From: Nocardia terrae
GTDB lineage: Bacteria; Actinomycetota; Actinomycetes; Mycobacteriales; Mycobacteriaceae
Direction of reading: 5' to 3'
Length of the DNA stretch: 64,000 nt
NCBI RefSeq assembly: GCF_009760405.1
Contig: NZ_WRPP01000002.1
Span: forward strand, 806,001-870,000
Below the pieces are notes generated by a model. It made no database searches. It saw nothing but the letters and a program-made list of their open reading frames with translations, and was not told where the DNA came from. Position numbers and translations under genes: made by a program. Shown in pieces: positions 18,690 through 28,747 of the stretch; within the stretch, counting starts at the first letter, position 1; each line of letters begins with the position of its first letter.

Positions 18690-20363
18690 ATGGGCGGTAG
18701 GCGATTCGGTGTCGTCGCGTCGGCTCTGACGGTGTGGCTTTCCTCGGCCGCACCCGCGATGGCCGACGAATGGTGGCCGGTGGGGATCCTTCCGGGGCCG
18801 GTGAGCTGCGCGGCGCTGGCGCTGCCCGGTCGCGCCGGGGCCTGGCCGCTGCCGATGCATTTCCCGAATGTCGGCATCGGGCTGTTCACCATGCCGTTCG
18901 CCCCGCCGGAGGTGGCGGCCCGGCTGCCGCAGCGCATCGATCTGCGGACCGCGGACGGCGGATTCAACGAGGCGTGGCAGTACGCCGTGCTCGACCACAA
19001 CCTCTACATCAAGGCGGTCGACGGCGAATCGGGCTGGCGCATCCCACCGGTGCCGGACTGCCTGCGCGGCCGCATCTCCGGGATCTCGGTGGACCGCAGC
19101 CGACTGGCGGCCCTGGGGTTGGACGGGCACATCTACACGCTGGAGTCGGCCGACGAAACCCCGGAACTGTGGTGGTGGACAGGGCGGTTCGGGTCGCCGG
19201 TCTGGCTGGACCCCTCCGGGCAGCGGGTGCGCCCGGAGTCGCGGGCGTGGAGTTTCTCCTGGCTGGACCCGGAGTACGTGCAGTTGGTGCCGTTCCGTCA
19301 GCAGGGATTCTGGACCGATACCGCCGGGCACGACCAGCCGGTCGGCGGCGCGGGGGTCACCAACGTGTTCGTGCTCTCGCCCGAGGGCAATCGGATCACC
19401 ATGCTCGATCCCTGGCTGCCGGGCAGCGATCCGCTGCATCCGGGTGATCCGGTGTTCGCCGACGACTACAGCTTCGAGATGCCCGGCCCGCTCAATGGCC
19501 GATTCCGCGCCGTGAATCTCAGCTCGTCGGGGTCGACCACCTTCGTGACCAACGAATACGGCGACATGTACACGCGGCTGTGGGATTTCGACATCTCCGG
19601 GGCCGACACCATCTTCTTCTCCTACTCCTACGACGACCAGGACGCGACCGAGACCGCTCCCAACAACTTCGAGGCGTTCGTCTCCCGCTATCCCGATATC
19701 CGCCCGTTCACCTGGCAGTACACCCATATTCAGCTGCCCGCGCCCGGCTGGGAGCGGCAGCCGAAGGTGCCCGGTGAGATCACCTCGACCATCAGCATCC
19801 ACACCACCGGGGGCCGGTCCGCCGACCGCGAACTGCGGGTCGAGGGCCGTGACGGTGACCGAACCGGCTACTGGCACAAGCCGATCGATCCCGCGGCCGA
19901 GTGGGCCTTCACCGCCAACGACCGCCCGCTCACCGCCGACCTGCTCGACAATCGCGCCTCGGACTCCTCGGCCCTGACCCTGGCGCCCCCGACCGGCGTG
20001 AATTTCGGCTACCGCGACGCCGACGGCTGGACCCTCACCATCCGCGATTTCGACTACGCGGCCGACGAGATCCCCATGCGCGTGTGTGCCGCCGACGGCA
20101 GCTGCGCCGAGGTGAGCTGCTATCTGGCCAACCTGCCCCGCACCGGCTGGCAGCCCGAGGGCCTGTCCGAAAAACCGCGCGGCTACCACGGATTCGTGCT
20201 CGCCGGTGCGGAGACCTGGGACTCCGTGCCCGCGTCGCTGCGCCCGATCATGGAGCAGCTCACCGGCTCGGGCCGCCTGCGCAACGTCACCCTCGAGGTC
20301 ACCGCCGACGAGCTCGTCATCCGCGGTGGCGAAGGCAGGCCGTTGACGATGTCGCGCTTCTGA
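18690..20363 (+). CDS. Secreted protein of unknown family
   Basis: The product has 557 residues with a clean Sec signal peptide (VVASALTVWLSSAAPAMADE, cleavage near residue 25). The mature part is rich in aromatic and strand-forming residues. Recurrent short units (LDHNLYIKAVDGESGWR, VDRSRLAALGLDGHIYTLE, FVTNEYGDMYTRLWDF) look like blades of a beta-propeller. Six cysteines, including a pair at CAADGSCAEVSC, suggest disulphides. I do not recognise the family. The upstream gap 18467-18689 has no DosR-type box, only a weak hairpin with arms AGCCCAT/ATGGGCT, so membership of the dormancy regulon is not supported. Confidence 0.8.
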   Translation: MGGRRFGVVASALTVWLSSAAPAMADEWWPVGILPGPVSCAALALPGRAGAWPLPMHFPNVGIGLFTMPFAPPEVAARLPQRIDLRTADGGFNEAWQYAVLDHNLYIKAVDGESGWRIPPVPDCLRGRISGISVDRSRLAALGLDGHIYTLESADETPELWWWTGRFGSPVWLDPSGQRVRPESRAWSFSWLDPEYVQLVPFRQQGFWTDTAGHDQPVGGAGVTNVFVLSPEGNRITMLDPWLPGSDPLHPGDPVFADDYSFEMPGPLNGRFRAVNLSSSGSTTFVTNEYGDMYTRLWDFDISGADTIFFSYSYDDQDATETAPNNFEAFVSRYPDIRPFTWQYTHIQLPAPGWERQPKVPGEITSTISIHTTGGRSADRELRVEGRDGDRTGYWHKPIDPAAEWAFTANDRPLTADLLDNRASDSSALTLAPPTGVNFGYRDADGWTLTIRDFDYAADEIPMRVCAADGSCAEVSCYLANLPRTGWQPEGLSEKPRGYHGFVLAGAETWDSVPASLRPIMEQLTGSGRLRNVTLEVTADELVIRGGEGRPLTMSRF

Positions 20364-20416
20364 CCGGGACCCGGATCGAGGGTGATCAGGGTCGGGAAGG
20401 ACGGCCCGGCGGGCGG

Positions 20417-20458
20417 TGACATTGGTCTCTGGAGCGGTGGTGCGCGGCGCGGGATGCT
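20417..20458 (+). promoter_or_regulatory. DosR-type box and -10 upstream of the second Usp
   Basis: The box is GTGACATTGGTCTC (20417-20430) and the -10 is GATGCT with A at 20454, the same 24-bp spacing as at the first usp gene. Nineteen of 20 bases around the box are identical between the two. Confidence 0.7.
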
Positions 20459-20514
20459 CAGTGCACTGCCGATTCAGCCGACGTCCCGCCGGGGCGACGA
20501 GAGGAACCACGACC

Positions 20515-21414
20515 ATGACCGAACATGTTGCAGCGCAACGGGATCCCAATCCGCCCATTATCGTCGCGGTCGACGGCTCGGCCGTGTCGTATCAGGCCGT
20601 GGCGTGGGCGACGCTGGATGCCGCGCGGCACGGGTGCAAGCTGCGCATCGTGACCTCGGTGTGTGCGCCCGTGGGGCCGCCGCCGACGGCGGTGCTGACC
20701 GGCGAGGAGATTTCCTGGCTCGAGCTGGAAGGGGAGCGGATCGTGGGGGAGGCGACGCGGATCGCCTCGGAGACGCTGACCGGGGAAGGGGTGGAGACCT
20801 CGACGGAGGTGACCACCGAGCCGATCATCGCGTATCTCACCGCGCAGTCGCGCGGGGCTCGCATGATCGTGCTGGGCAGCCGGGGACTCGGTGCGCTGGG
20901 ACGCGGGTTGCTGGGGTCGGTCACCACCGCCGTGAGCCATCACGCGCAGTGTCCGGTCGCCGTCATTCATACGACGGCGGCGGCGGATCCGGTGTCGGCG
21001 CGACAGCCGGTGCTGGTCGGCGTGGACGGTACCGAGAACAGCCTGCCGGCACTGGAGATGGCGTTCGAGGAGGCCTCGCTGCGCAAGACCGGTCTGACCG
21101 CGGTGCACGCGTGGACCGATATCACCGGGCCCTACCTGCCGATGTCGGGCTGGGAAACCGTCGAGGAGCAGGAGCGGGCGACCTTCGGTGAGGAGATGGC
21201 CGGATTCGCCGAGCGGTATCCCGATGTCGCCGTGCGGCGAATCCTGGTGAAGGACCGTCCGGTTCGGACACTGCTCGAGGAATCGCAACACGCCCAGCTG
21301 CTCATCGTGGGCAGCCACGGCCGCGGTGGCTTCACCGGAATGCTGCTGGGCTCCACCAGCAATGCCCTGCTGCACAGCGTCGACTGCCCGATCGTCATCG
21401 TGCGTGGACGCTGA
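20515..21414 (+). CDS. Universal stress protein, tandem Usp domains
   Basis: The product has 299 residues and is paralogous to the protein at 16448; both domains keep the glycine-rich nucleotide loop (GSRGLGALGRGLLGSVTTAV; GSHGRGGFTGMLLGSTSNAL). ATG 20515 is preceded by GAGAGGAA. It ends nine bases from the stop of the convergent devS gene. Dormancy regulation is indicated by its promoter box. Confidence 0.92.
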   Translation: MTEHVAAQRDPNPPIIVAVDGSAVSYQAVAWATLDAARHGCKLRIVTSVCAPVGPPPTAVLTGEEISWLELEGERIVGEATRIASETLTGEGVETSTEVTTEPIIAYLTAQSRGARMIVLGSRGLGALGRGLLGSVTTAVSHHAQCPVAVIHTTAAADPVSARQPVLVGVDGTENSLPALEMAFEEASLRKTGLTAVHAWTDITGPYLPMSGWETVEEQERATFGEEMAGFAERYPDVAVRRILVKDRPVRTLLEESQHAQLLIVGSHGRGGFTGMLLGSTSNALLHSVDCPIVIVRGR

Positions 21415-21423
21415 CCCCTGGGT

Positions 21424-23196
<1,773 letters not shown>

Positions 23197-23246
23197 CTAG
23201 GCGGCTGATCGCTACCGATCGTGCAGGCCGACCACAGGAGTACGGA

Positions 23247-25553
23247 TCACCGATCGGTTTGCCGTGACAGGGCGTTGTCGATCAGCACGCGCCGTTCGGC
23301 CGCGCCCACCGCGCGCCGGGTGCGCTCGACCGCGTCCGGCGACACCGACACCGACGTGATTCCCGCCCGCACCAGGTGCTCGACGAACTCGGGATTGGTC
23401 GACGGCGCTTGACCGCACAGCGAGGACGTGATGCCCAGGCGTCGCGCGGTGCCGACGATCCGTTCGATGGCGTCGAGCACCGCCGCGTCGGATTCGTCGA
23501 ACAGTTCGGCGCACTCCTCGGAATCGCGGTCGACGCCGAGCATGAGCTGGGTCAGATCGTTGCTGCCGATGGAGATTCCGTCGATGCCCAGCTCGACGTA
23601 TTCGGGGAGCCGGTACACGACCGAGGGCACCTCGGCCATGATCCAGCGGTGCAGTCCCCGCTGCCGTCCGAGCGGACTGGCGTCCACGATCTCGAGGCAC
23701 CGTTCCAGCTCCCAGCGGGTGCGCACGAACGGAATCATCAAGTGCACGTTCGGAGTCCGCTCGCGCACCCGCGCCAGCGCGGCCAGCTCGAGCCGGAACA
23801 TCTCCGGTTGGCGCACGTACCGGTAGCAGCCGCGGAACCCGATCATCGGATTGTGCTCGCGGGGCTCGTAGTGGCTGCCGCCCTCGAGGGCCCGGAACTC
23901 GTTGCTGCGCATATCGCTGGCCCGGTAGACGACCGGTCGCGGTGCGAACGCGGAGCTGATCCGGTGGATGGAATCGGTCATGCTCTGGACGAACTTCTCG
24001 TCCTCACCGCGCGCGATGAGATCGCGAGGATGCCGTCCGCCCAGCGCCTGGGTGAGCAGGACCTCCGCGCGCAGCAGGCCGACACCGTCCACGTCGGAGC
24101 TCGCGACGCGCTCGGCGGCCTCGGGCAGCGCGAGATTCACGTAGACGCGGGTCGCGGTCGCCGCGGGCGCGGGCGCGGCGGACACCGGGCGCGGTATGGC
24201 CGTGGTCGAGGCCGGGAGCGGATTTCCGGCGTACACCTGGCCCGTGGAGCCGTCGACGGTGACCGGCCGGCCGGTGACGAGCTGGGAGGTGGCGGTGCGC
24301 GCGCCGACGATGCACGGTATGCCGAGTTCGCGGGCCACGATGGCGGCGTGGCAGGTCATGCCGCCGCTGTCGGTGACCACGCCCGCGGCGCGCGACAGGG
24401 TCGGCAGCCAGTCCGGGTTGGTCATGGGCGCGACCAGGATCTCGCCGTCGCCCAGGGCCGAGCCGTCCGCGGGCGTCAGCAGGACGCGGACCGGTCCGGT
24501 GGCGCGGCCGGGCGCGGCGGCCAGACCGCGCACCAGCACGCGGCCCTCGACGGTGTGCGCGATGGGCGGTTTCGCGTCGGCGTCGCTGGGCAGCATGGTG
24601 ATCGGACGGGCCTGCACCAGCCACAGCTGTTCGTCGTCGAAGGCCCATTCGACATCCTGCGGGCGGCCGTGATGCGCCTGCACCTCGAGTGCGAGGCGGG
24701 CCACCGCGAGGGCTTCGTCGTCGGTGAGCGCGGGCGCTTCGGCCTCGGACTCGGACAGTTCGATGCGCTTGTCGCCGTCGGGGCCGGCGACGATGGCGAA
24801 GTGCTGGCGGCCGATCTGCTTGCTGAGCAGGGTCGGCCCGGCGGCTTCGAGCACGTAGGTGTCGGGGGTGACCGCGCCGGAGACGACCACCTCGCCCTGG
24901 CCGCGCGCGGCATCGATGACGACCCGGTCGTGCGAACCGGTGGCGGGGTCGGCGGTGAAGGCCACGCCCGAGGCGCGGGCGGTGACCATGCGCTGCACCA
25001 CGACGGCCATCACCGGGTTGTCGTGCATGCCGCGCCGCGCCCGGTAGGTCAGCCCGCGCGGGGTGAACAGCGAGGCCCAGCAGTCCGACAGCGCGGTGAT
25101 GAGCTGGTCGTCGCCGTGAATATTGGTGTGCGAGACGTTCATCCCCGCGAACGAGGCCGTCGCGCCGTCCTCGCCGACCGCCGAGGAGCGCACGGCCACG
25201 ATGGCCGTCGCGCCGAGCTCGCGGTAGGCCGACAGCACGGCGTCGCGGACTCCCTCCGGGATCGCGGTGGCGTGCACGAGTTCCCGCATCCGGCGGCACA
25301 ATTCCTCGAGCTGACCGGCTTCGGTGCGATCTGTGCCCTGCGCCGCGGCGAGCCCGCGCGCGAAGAGCTCGTCGAGCTCGGCCGCGTGCGCTCCGGCGCG
25401 GATGACCTCCTCGTAGGCGGACTTCAGCACGACGAACCCCGGCGGCACCGGCAGTTTGGCCGCGACCAGCTCGCCGAGGTTGGCGCCCTTGCCGCCGGCG
25501 CGGTCGGCGTCGGTCAGGCGCAGCTCATCGAAGGCGGCGACGTAGTCACCCAT
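23247..25553 (-). CDS. ppsA: Phosphoenolpyruvate synthase (pyruvate, water dikinase)-like
   Basis: The product has 768 residues. The N-terminal ATP-grasp PPDK domain (GGKGANLGEL; VAVRSSAVGEDGATASFAG) is followed by the phosphohistidine domain with His402 (GGMTCHAAIVARELGIPCIVGA) and the C-terminal PEP-binding barrel ending in SSLCGQAPS. It converts pyruvate and ATP to PEP, AMP and phosphate, or the reverse. The start is ATG 25553 with GGAG close by. It is the last gene of a run flavodoxin-DUF2267-small membrane protein-ppsA with overlapping or very short junctions, so the DosR-type box at 26842 probably controls it. Confidence 0.92.
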   Translation of the reverse strand: MGDYVAAFDELRLTDADRAGGKGANLGELVAAKLPVPPGFVVLKSAYEEVIRAGAHAAELDELFARGLAAAQGTDRTEAGQLEELCRRMRELVHATAIPEGVRDAVLSAYRELGATAIVAVRSSAVGEDGATASFAGMNVSHTNIHGDDQLITALSDCWASLFTPRGLTYRARRGMHDNPVMAVVVQRMVTARASGVAFTADPATGSHDRVVIDAARGQGEVVVSGAVTPDTYVLEAAGPTLLSKQIGRQHFAIVAGPDGDKRIELSESEAEAPALTDDEALAVARLALEVQAHHGRPQDVEWAFDDEQLWLVQARPITMLPSDADAKPPIAHTVEGRVLVRGLAAAPGRATGPVRVLLTPADGSALGDGEILVAPMTNPDWLPTLSRAAGVVTDSGGMTCHAAIVARELGIPCIVGARTATSQLVTGRPVTVDGSTGQVYAGNPLPASTTAIPRPVSAAPAPAATATRVYVNLALPEAAERVASSDVDGVGLLRAEVLLTQALGGRHPRDLIARGEDEKFVQSMTDSIHRISSAFAPRPVVYRASDMRSNEFRALEGGSHYEPREHNPMIGFRGCYRYVRQPEMFRLELAALARVRERTPNVHLMIPFVRTRWELERCLEIVDASPLGRQRGLHRWIMAEVPSVVYRLPEYVELGIDGISIGSNDLTQLMLGVDRDSEECAELFDESDAAVLDAIERIVGTARRLGITSSLCGQAPSTNPEFVEHLVRAGITSVSVSPDAVERTRRAVGAAERRVLIDNALSRQTDR

Positions 25554-25555
25554 GA

Positions 25556-25723
25556 TTACTCCAGTTCTCTTTTCGACCCGGGCAGCAGGAGCAGCAACAG
25601 GATCGGGATGGCGAGGATGAACAAGGCGGACAGCATCGCCAGCGGCGACGCGCCGCTGAGTTCGAGGCCGACGACCGCGAACGGGAGCGCGACGACGAAC
25701 AGGGGTGCGTGGCGGATGGTCAC
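25556..25723 (-). CDS. Small two-helix membrane protein
   Basis: This 55-residue ORF starts with GTG 25723, whose last base is shared with the TAG stop of the DUF2267 gene (TAGTG). GAGGGG lies six bases upstream. It has two hydrophobic helices: APLFVVALPFAVVGLEL and AMLSALFILAIPILLLLLLP, then a basic tail. It ends two bases before the ppsA start, so all four genes are translationally linked. No family recognised; short proteins of this type may anchor or regulate neighbours. Confidence 0.7.
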   Translation of the reverse strand: MTIRHAPLFVVALPFAVVGLELSGASPLAMLSALFILAIPILLLLLLPGSKRELE

Positions 25724-26199
25724 TATCGCCCCTCGGGAGTCTCGAAAATGCCTGCCGCGCTGAGGATGCCGCTGAAATCTGCGCCGAGCAGGATGCGCCG
25801 CAGCGGAGCGGGGAGCTGTGCCAGCACGTGGTCGAGCGTGCCGGGGGAGAGGAGCTGGGCCAGCGCGTCGGTGACCGCGGCCGCCGATTGCCCCGCCTGG
25901 TCGACGGGCACGTTCGCGATGTGGGCGAACTGGTGCAGGAACGACTGCGGATCGTGCGGCACCGGAACACGTCCCGGGGTCCAGCCCTCGTAGTAGACGC
26001 CGCGCAGCAGGGTGGGCAGCTGGGCGCTCAGGTGGGCGGCCGCGCCGATATCGAGGCGGTCGCGGGTGGTGTGCAGCCACGCGCGCAGCAGGTGCATCGC
26101 GGTCATCGGGTCGTCGGTGCCGAGGCGGTCGGCGACGGTGCGCAGCCAGATGCGGCTGGTGTGGATCGCCGGGCCGAACGGGTCGGTGTGCTGGCTCAT
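25723..26199 (-). CDS. DUF2267 protein
   Basis: The product has 158 residues, all helical. The central part (MTAMHLLRAWLHTTRDRLDIGAAAHLSAQLP, then LLRGVYYEGW) is the DUF2267 signature. The biochemical role of this family is unknown. It sits 29 bp after the flavodoxin gene and overlaps the next small gene by one base. Confidence 0.85.
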   Translation of the reverse strand: MSQHTDPFGPAIHTSRIWLRTVADRLGTDDPMTAMHLLRAWLHTTRDRLDIGAAAHLSAQLPTLLRGVYYEGWTPGRVPVPHDPQSFLHQFAHIANVPVDQAGQSAAAVTDALAQLLSPGTLDHVLAQLPAPLRRILLGADFSGILSAAGIFETPEGR

Positions 26200-26228
26200 C
26201 GGCGTGGCCTTTCTCGGAAAGCGGGCGA

Positions 26229-26783
26229 TCAGGGATGCGTCGGGGTGGCCTGCGGGGCGGGCAGTTTCAGGGCGTGCGCGATGGAGTCGGTCCAGGCCGT
26301 GATGGCGGGCCAGTCGCGGAGGTCGCCGTAGCGGGTGCCGCCCACGAGGCGGTAGACGGTGCGCGCGGACAGTGAGACGCCGGCGCGCTCGTAGTGGCCC
26401 GCGAAGGCGTGGAAGTCACGCGGGGTGATCGAATCACGCACCGCGGCGATCTTTTTCGGAACGGCGCGGCCCATGCGGCGGCCGATCGGGCCGACGAGGG
26501 CGGGTCCGAGGCCGACGCTGAACAGCCACACCGGGTGTGCATGCAGATTGGTGGCGTGCGTGCGGACGAACTCGTCCATCTCGGGCAGCAGCGCTCGATT
26601 GTGCACGGCGCTACCGAGAATCACGGCGTCGAAGTAGCTGAGTTCGGGTGCGTGCTCGGTGTCGGCGACCTCGACGGTCGCGCCGCGGGCCGCGAGCGAG
26701 GCGCCGATGAAATCGGCGATCTCACGCGTGGATCCCTGTGCGGTGGCGTAGATGACGGCGATGTGAGTGGCGGTGGTTTCCAT
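26229..26783 (-). CDS. Flavodoxin-domain protein
   Basis: The product has 184 residues. The FMN-phosphate loop is YATAQGSTREIADFIG; later flavodoxin-fold elements are DAVILGSAVHNRALLPEM and VWLFSVGLGP. The fold resembles protoporphyrinogen-oxidase-like (HemG) flavodoxins, so either electron transfer or a heme-pathway role is possible. ATG 26783 is used because the protein then begins at the first strand. A perfect 14-bp DosR-type palindrome lies 59 bp upstream. Confidence 0.87.
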   Translation of the reverse strand: METTATHIAVIYATAQGSTREIADFIGASLAARGATVEVADTEHAPELSYFDAVILGSAVHNRALLPEMDEFVRTHATNLHAHPVWLFSVGLGPALVGPIGRRMGRAVPKKIAAVRDSITPRDFHAFAGHYERAGVSLSARTVYRLVGGTRYGDLRDWPAITAWTDSIAHALKLPAPQATPTHP

Positions 26784-26841
26784 GTATCGAGCCTGATCGT
26801 GTGGCCGGAATTCGGTGAGAGGACTCGTACCCGCTCTGACC

Positions 26842-26855
26842 GGGACCATGGTCCC
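26842..26855 (-). promoter_or_regulatory. Perfectly palindromic DosR-type box, flavodoxin operon
   Basis: GGGACCATGGTCCC is a complete 14-bp palindrome, 59 bp upstream of ATG 26783. No good -10 is seen at the usual distance (CACCGA is the best). Confidence 0.7.
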
Positions 26856-26863
26856 CGGCGATT

Positions 26864-27742
26864 TCAGCCGGCGGCCGCGGCGGGATGGGTGAGATCCGAC
26901 AGTGCCGCCGCGAGCATGCGACGGGCCTCCGCCGCGACGGGGGCGAGCTCGGGCCGGGCCATGACGTGCACGAGCAGGTCGGGGTCGGCGGCCTCGACGA
27001 CCACTCCGGTCTCGTCGGCGCGCACCACGACATTGCACGGCAGCAGCAGCCCCGCCTCCCGGTCGGCGTCCAGCGCCCGGCCCGCGAGTTGCGGATTGCA
27101 GGCGCCGAGGATCACGTACTCCTCGATGTGCTCACCGGCCCGCTCGCGCAGCGCGGCCTGCAGGTCGAACTCGGTGACGACGCCGAAGCCGTGCTCCCGC
27201 AACGCATTCCGGGTGGCCTCGACGGCCTCGTCGAAACCGGTGTCGAGATGGACCGCGATCGAGGGCGCCGGGGCGACGGGGATGCGGATCTCGGTGATGA
27301 GCAGACGGGGATCGCTGACCTCGTCGGGGCCGATGAGGTAGGCCTCGGTCGGCGGGCCGATCGGACGATAACCCTCCTGCCGCAACCACTCTCGCAGCGC
27401 GCGATAGCCGGCGTCGATCTCGGCGTAGCTGCCGCGATGGCAGGTGCGCGCCACCAGCGACTGGGGCTGGATGACCAGCTCCGCACCGGAACTCGGGCCC
27501 AGCGCGGGCGCGGCTTCGATCGGGAGCCCGAAGTCGACGACGATGGATTCCTCGCTGGGCAGCTCCCGGTGAAAGGTGATCGTCGGGGCGCCGCTGGCGA
27601 CCAATCCGGCCTTCTCGGCCACTTCCGCCAGCCGATCCATCCCGCTGACAATGCCGTCGCTCAACAGGTCCGGGCGGATCTCCAACGGTATGCGCAGAAC
27701 CGCCTGCGGTGCCGTCTCGCAGACGTTCACCCGGTATTCCAT
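26864..27742 (-). CDS. GyrI-like effector-binding domain fused to DUF302
   Basis: The product has 292 residues. Residues 1-155 form a GyrI-like/AraC-effector-binding domain (RTCHRGSYAEIDAGYRALREWL; EAYLIGPDEVSDP). Residues about 165-290 are a DUF302 domain (EHGFGVVTEFDLQAALRE; ILGACNPQLAGRAL; LLLPCNVVVRAD). The first fold binds small hydrophobic ligands; the function of DUF302 is unsettled. I take it to be a ligand-sensing or stress protein of the dormancy set. ATG 27742 has GGAGGAGG seven bases upstream. A near-perfect DosR-type box lies at 27866. Confidence 0.85.
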   Translation of the reverse strand: MEYRVNVCETAPQAVLRIPLEIRPDLLSDGIVSGMDRLAEVAEKAGLVASGAPTITFHRELPSEESIVVDFGLPIEAAPALGPSSGAELVIQPQSLVARTCHRGSYAEIDAGYRALREWLRQEGYRPIGPPTEAYLIGPDEVSDPRLLITEIRIPVAPAPSIAVHLDTGFDEAVEATRNALREHGFGVVTEFDLQAALRERAGEHIEEYVILGACNPQLAGRALDADREAGLLLPCNVVVRADETGVVVEAADPDLLVHVMARPELAPVAAEARRMLAAALSDLTHPAAAAG

Positions 27743-27865
27743 CGCGCTGCCTCCTCCTGGTTGTTCGTGGCTTCCAGCCTGCGGGTCCCGCCGGGCCGGA
27801 CACAGAGGAGAAGGTCACGCCGGTTCGGGAAACAAGTGCACGACCGGCGGTGACGTTCGCTGGGC

Positions 27866-27879
27866 GGGACCAAGGTCCC
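27866..27879 (-). promoter_or_regulatory. DosR-type box upstream of the GyrI-DUF302 gene
   Basis: GGGACCAAGGTCCC differs from a perfect palindrome only in the central pair. It lies 124 bp upstream of ATG 27742; no clear -10 at the usual spacing. Confidence 0.6.
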
Positions 27880-28009
27880 AAGATCGCCCGACCATGGTGA
27901 GGACGAAGGGCAGGGCCAAGACCCCCGCCATCGCCGACCTTCGCCGCTGGGTGACGCCGGTCACCGCGCGCAGAATCTAGGTATCGGCTCGAACTCGGGG
28001 GCTGGAAGT

Positions 28010-28747
28010 TCAAGGGCGACAATGGCGTCGTCCGAGCGAGTGGCCCCGCCACAACGGCGTGGCGGCGGTACCCGCGACGAACAGAACTCCGGCCCACCCC
28101 GCGCCCAGGACCCATCCGGCAACGATGTCGCTGGGGTAGTGGACGCCGAGATAGACGCGGGAAAACCCCACTGCGGCAATGAGAACGAACGCGGTCGTCC
28201 ACGCGATGGCGCGAATCCACCGCCGCTTCGGGCCCTCGCGGGTGATCAGCCACACCGACACCAGGGCCACGGCCGCGACACCCGCGGCGTGCCCGGAGGG
28301 AAACGACGAGCCGTTCGCGGCGATCGCCCGCTCCGGCAGGGGTGGCCGGGGTCGTTCCACGGCCAGCTTCACCGTCACCACCATCATCAGGTAGCCGCCG
28401 AAGGCGAACGCGCCCAGCACGACCGGTGCGAGTGACCGCCCGCGCACCATCACGACCACCATCGCCGCCGCTGTCAGTGCGGCCAGCACGGGCGGATTAC
28501 CCACCTCGGTCAGTGCGCGCATGACGGTGGTCAGCACCGGTTCGCGATGCTCGGCACACCATCTCGACACCGGGAGATCCCACGCGGTGACGCCGTCACC
28601 GTCGAGGACATTGTCCAGAATCTTGGCGAACACCACCGCGAGCGCGCAGACCATCCCCGCTCCGAGCGCCACCACCAGCAGCGGCACCCTGCTCTCGGCG
28701 AAAAGCCTTCGCGCCCGGCGGTATTCGTCACGCAGGGGCGTGCTCAC
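28010..28747 (-). CDS. PAP2-family membrane phosphatase
   Basis: The product has 245 residues with about six membrane helices. The three phosphatase motifs are visible: KLAVERPRPP, SSFPSGHAAGVA and SRVYLGVHYPSDIVAG. Such enzymes remove phosphate from lipid phosphates such as phosphatidate or undecaprenyl diphosphate. GTG 28747 overlaps the stop of the upstream ATPase gene (GTGA), so the two are translationally coupled. Confidence 0.9.
   Translation of the reverse strand: MSTPLRDEYRRARRLFAESRVPLLVVALGAGMVCALAVVFAKILDNVLDGDGVTAWDLPVSRWCAEHREPVLTTVMRALTEVGNPPVLAALTAAAMVVVMVRGRSLAPVVLGAFAFGGYLMMVVTVKLAVERPRPPLPERAIAANGSSFPSGHAAGVAAVALVSVWLITREGPKRRWIRAIAWTTAFVLIAAVGFSRVYLGVHYPSDIVAGWVLGAGWAGVLFVAGTAATPLWRGHSLGRRHCRP

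Noticed and set aside
27894..27980. 28-residue basic ORF to the right of the 27866 box
   Set aside because: No ribosome site and no -10 at the usual spacing; could be a dormancy microprotein but evidence is too thin.
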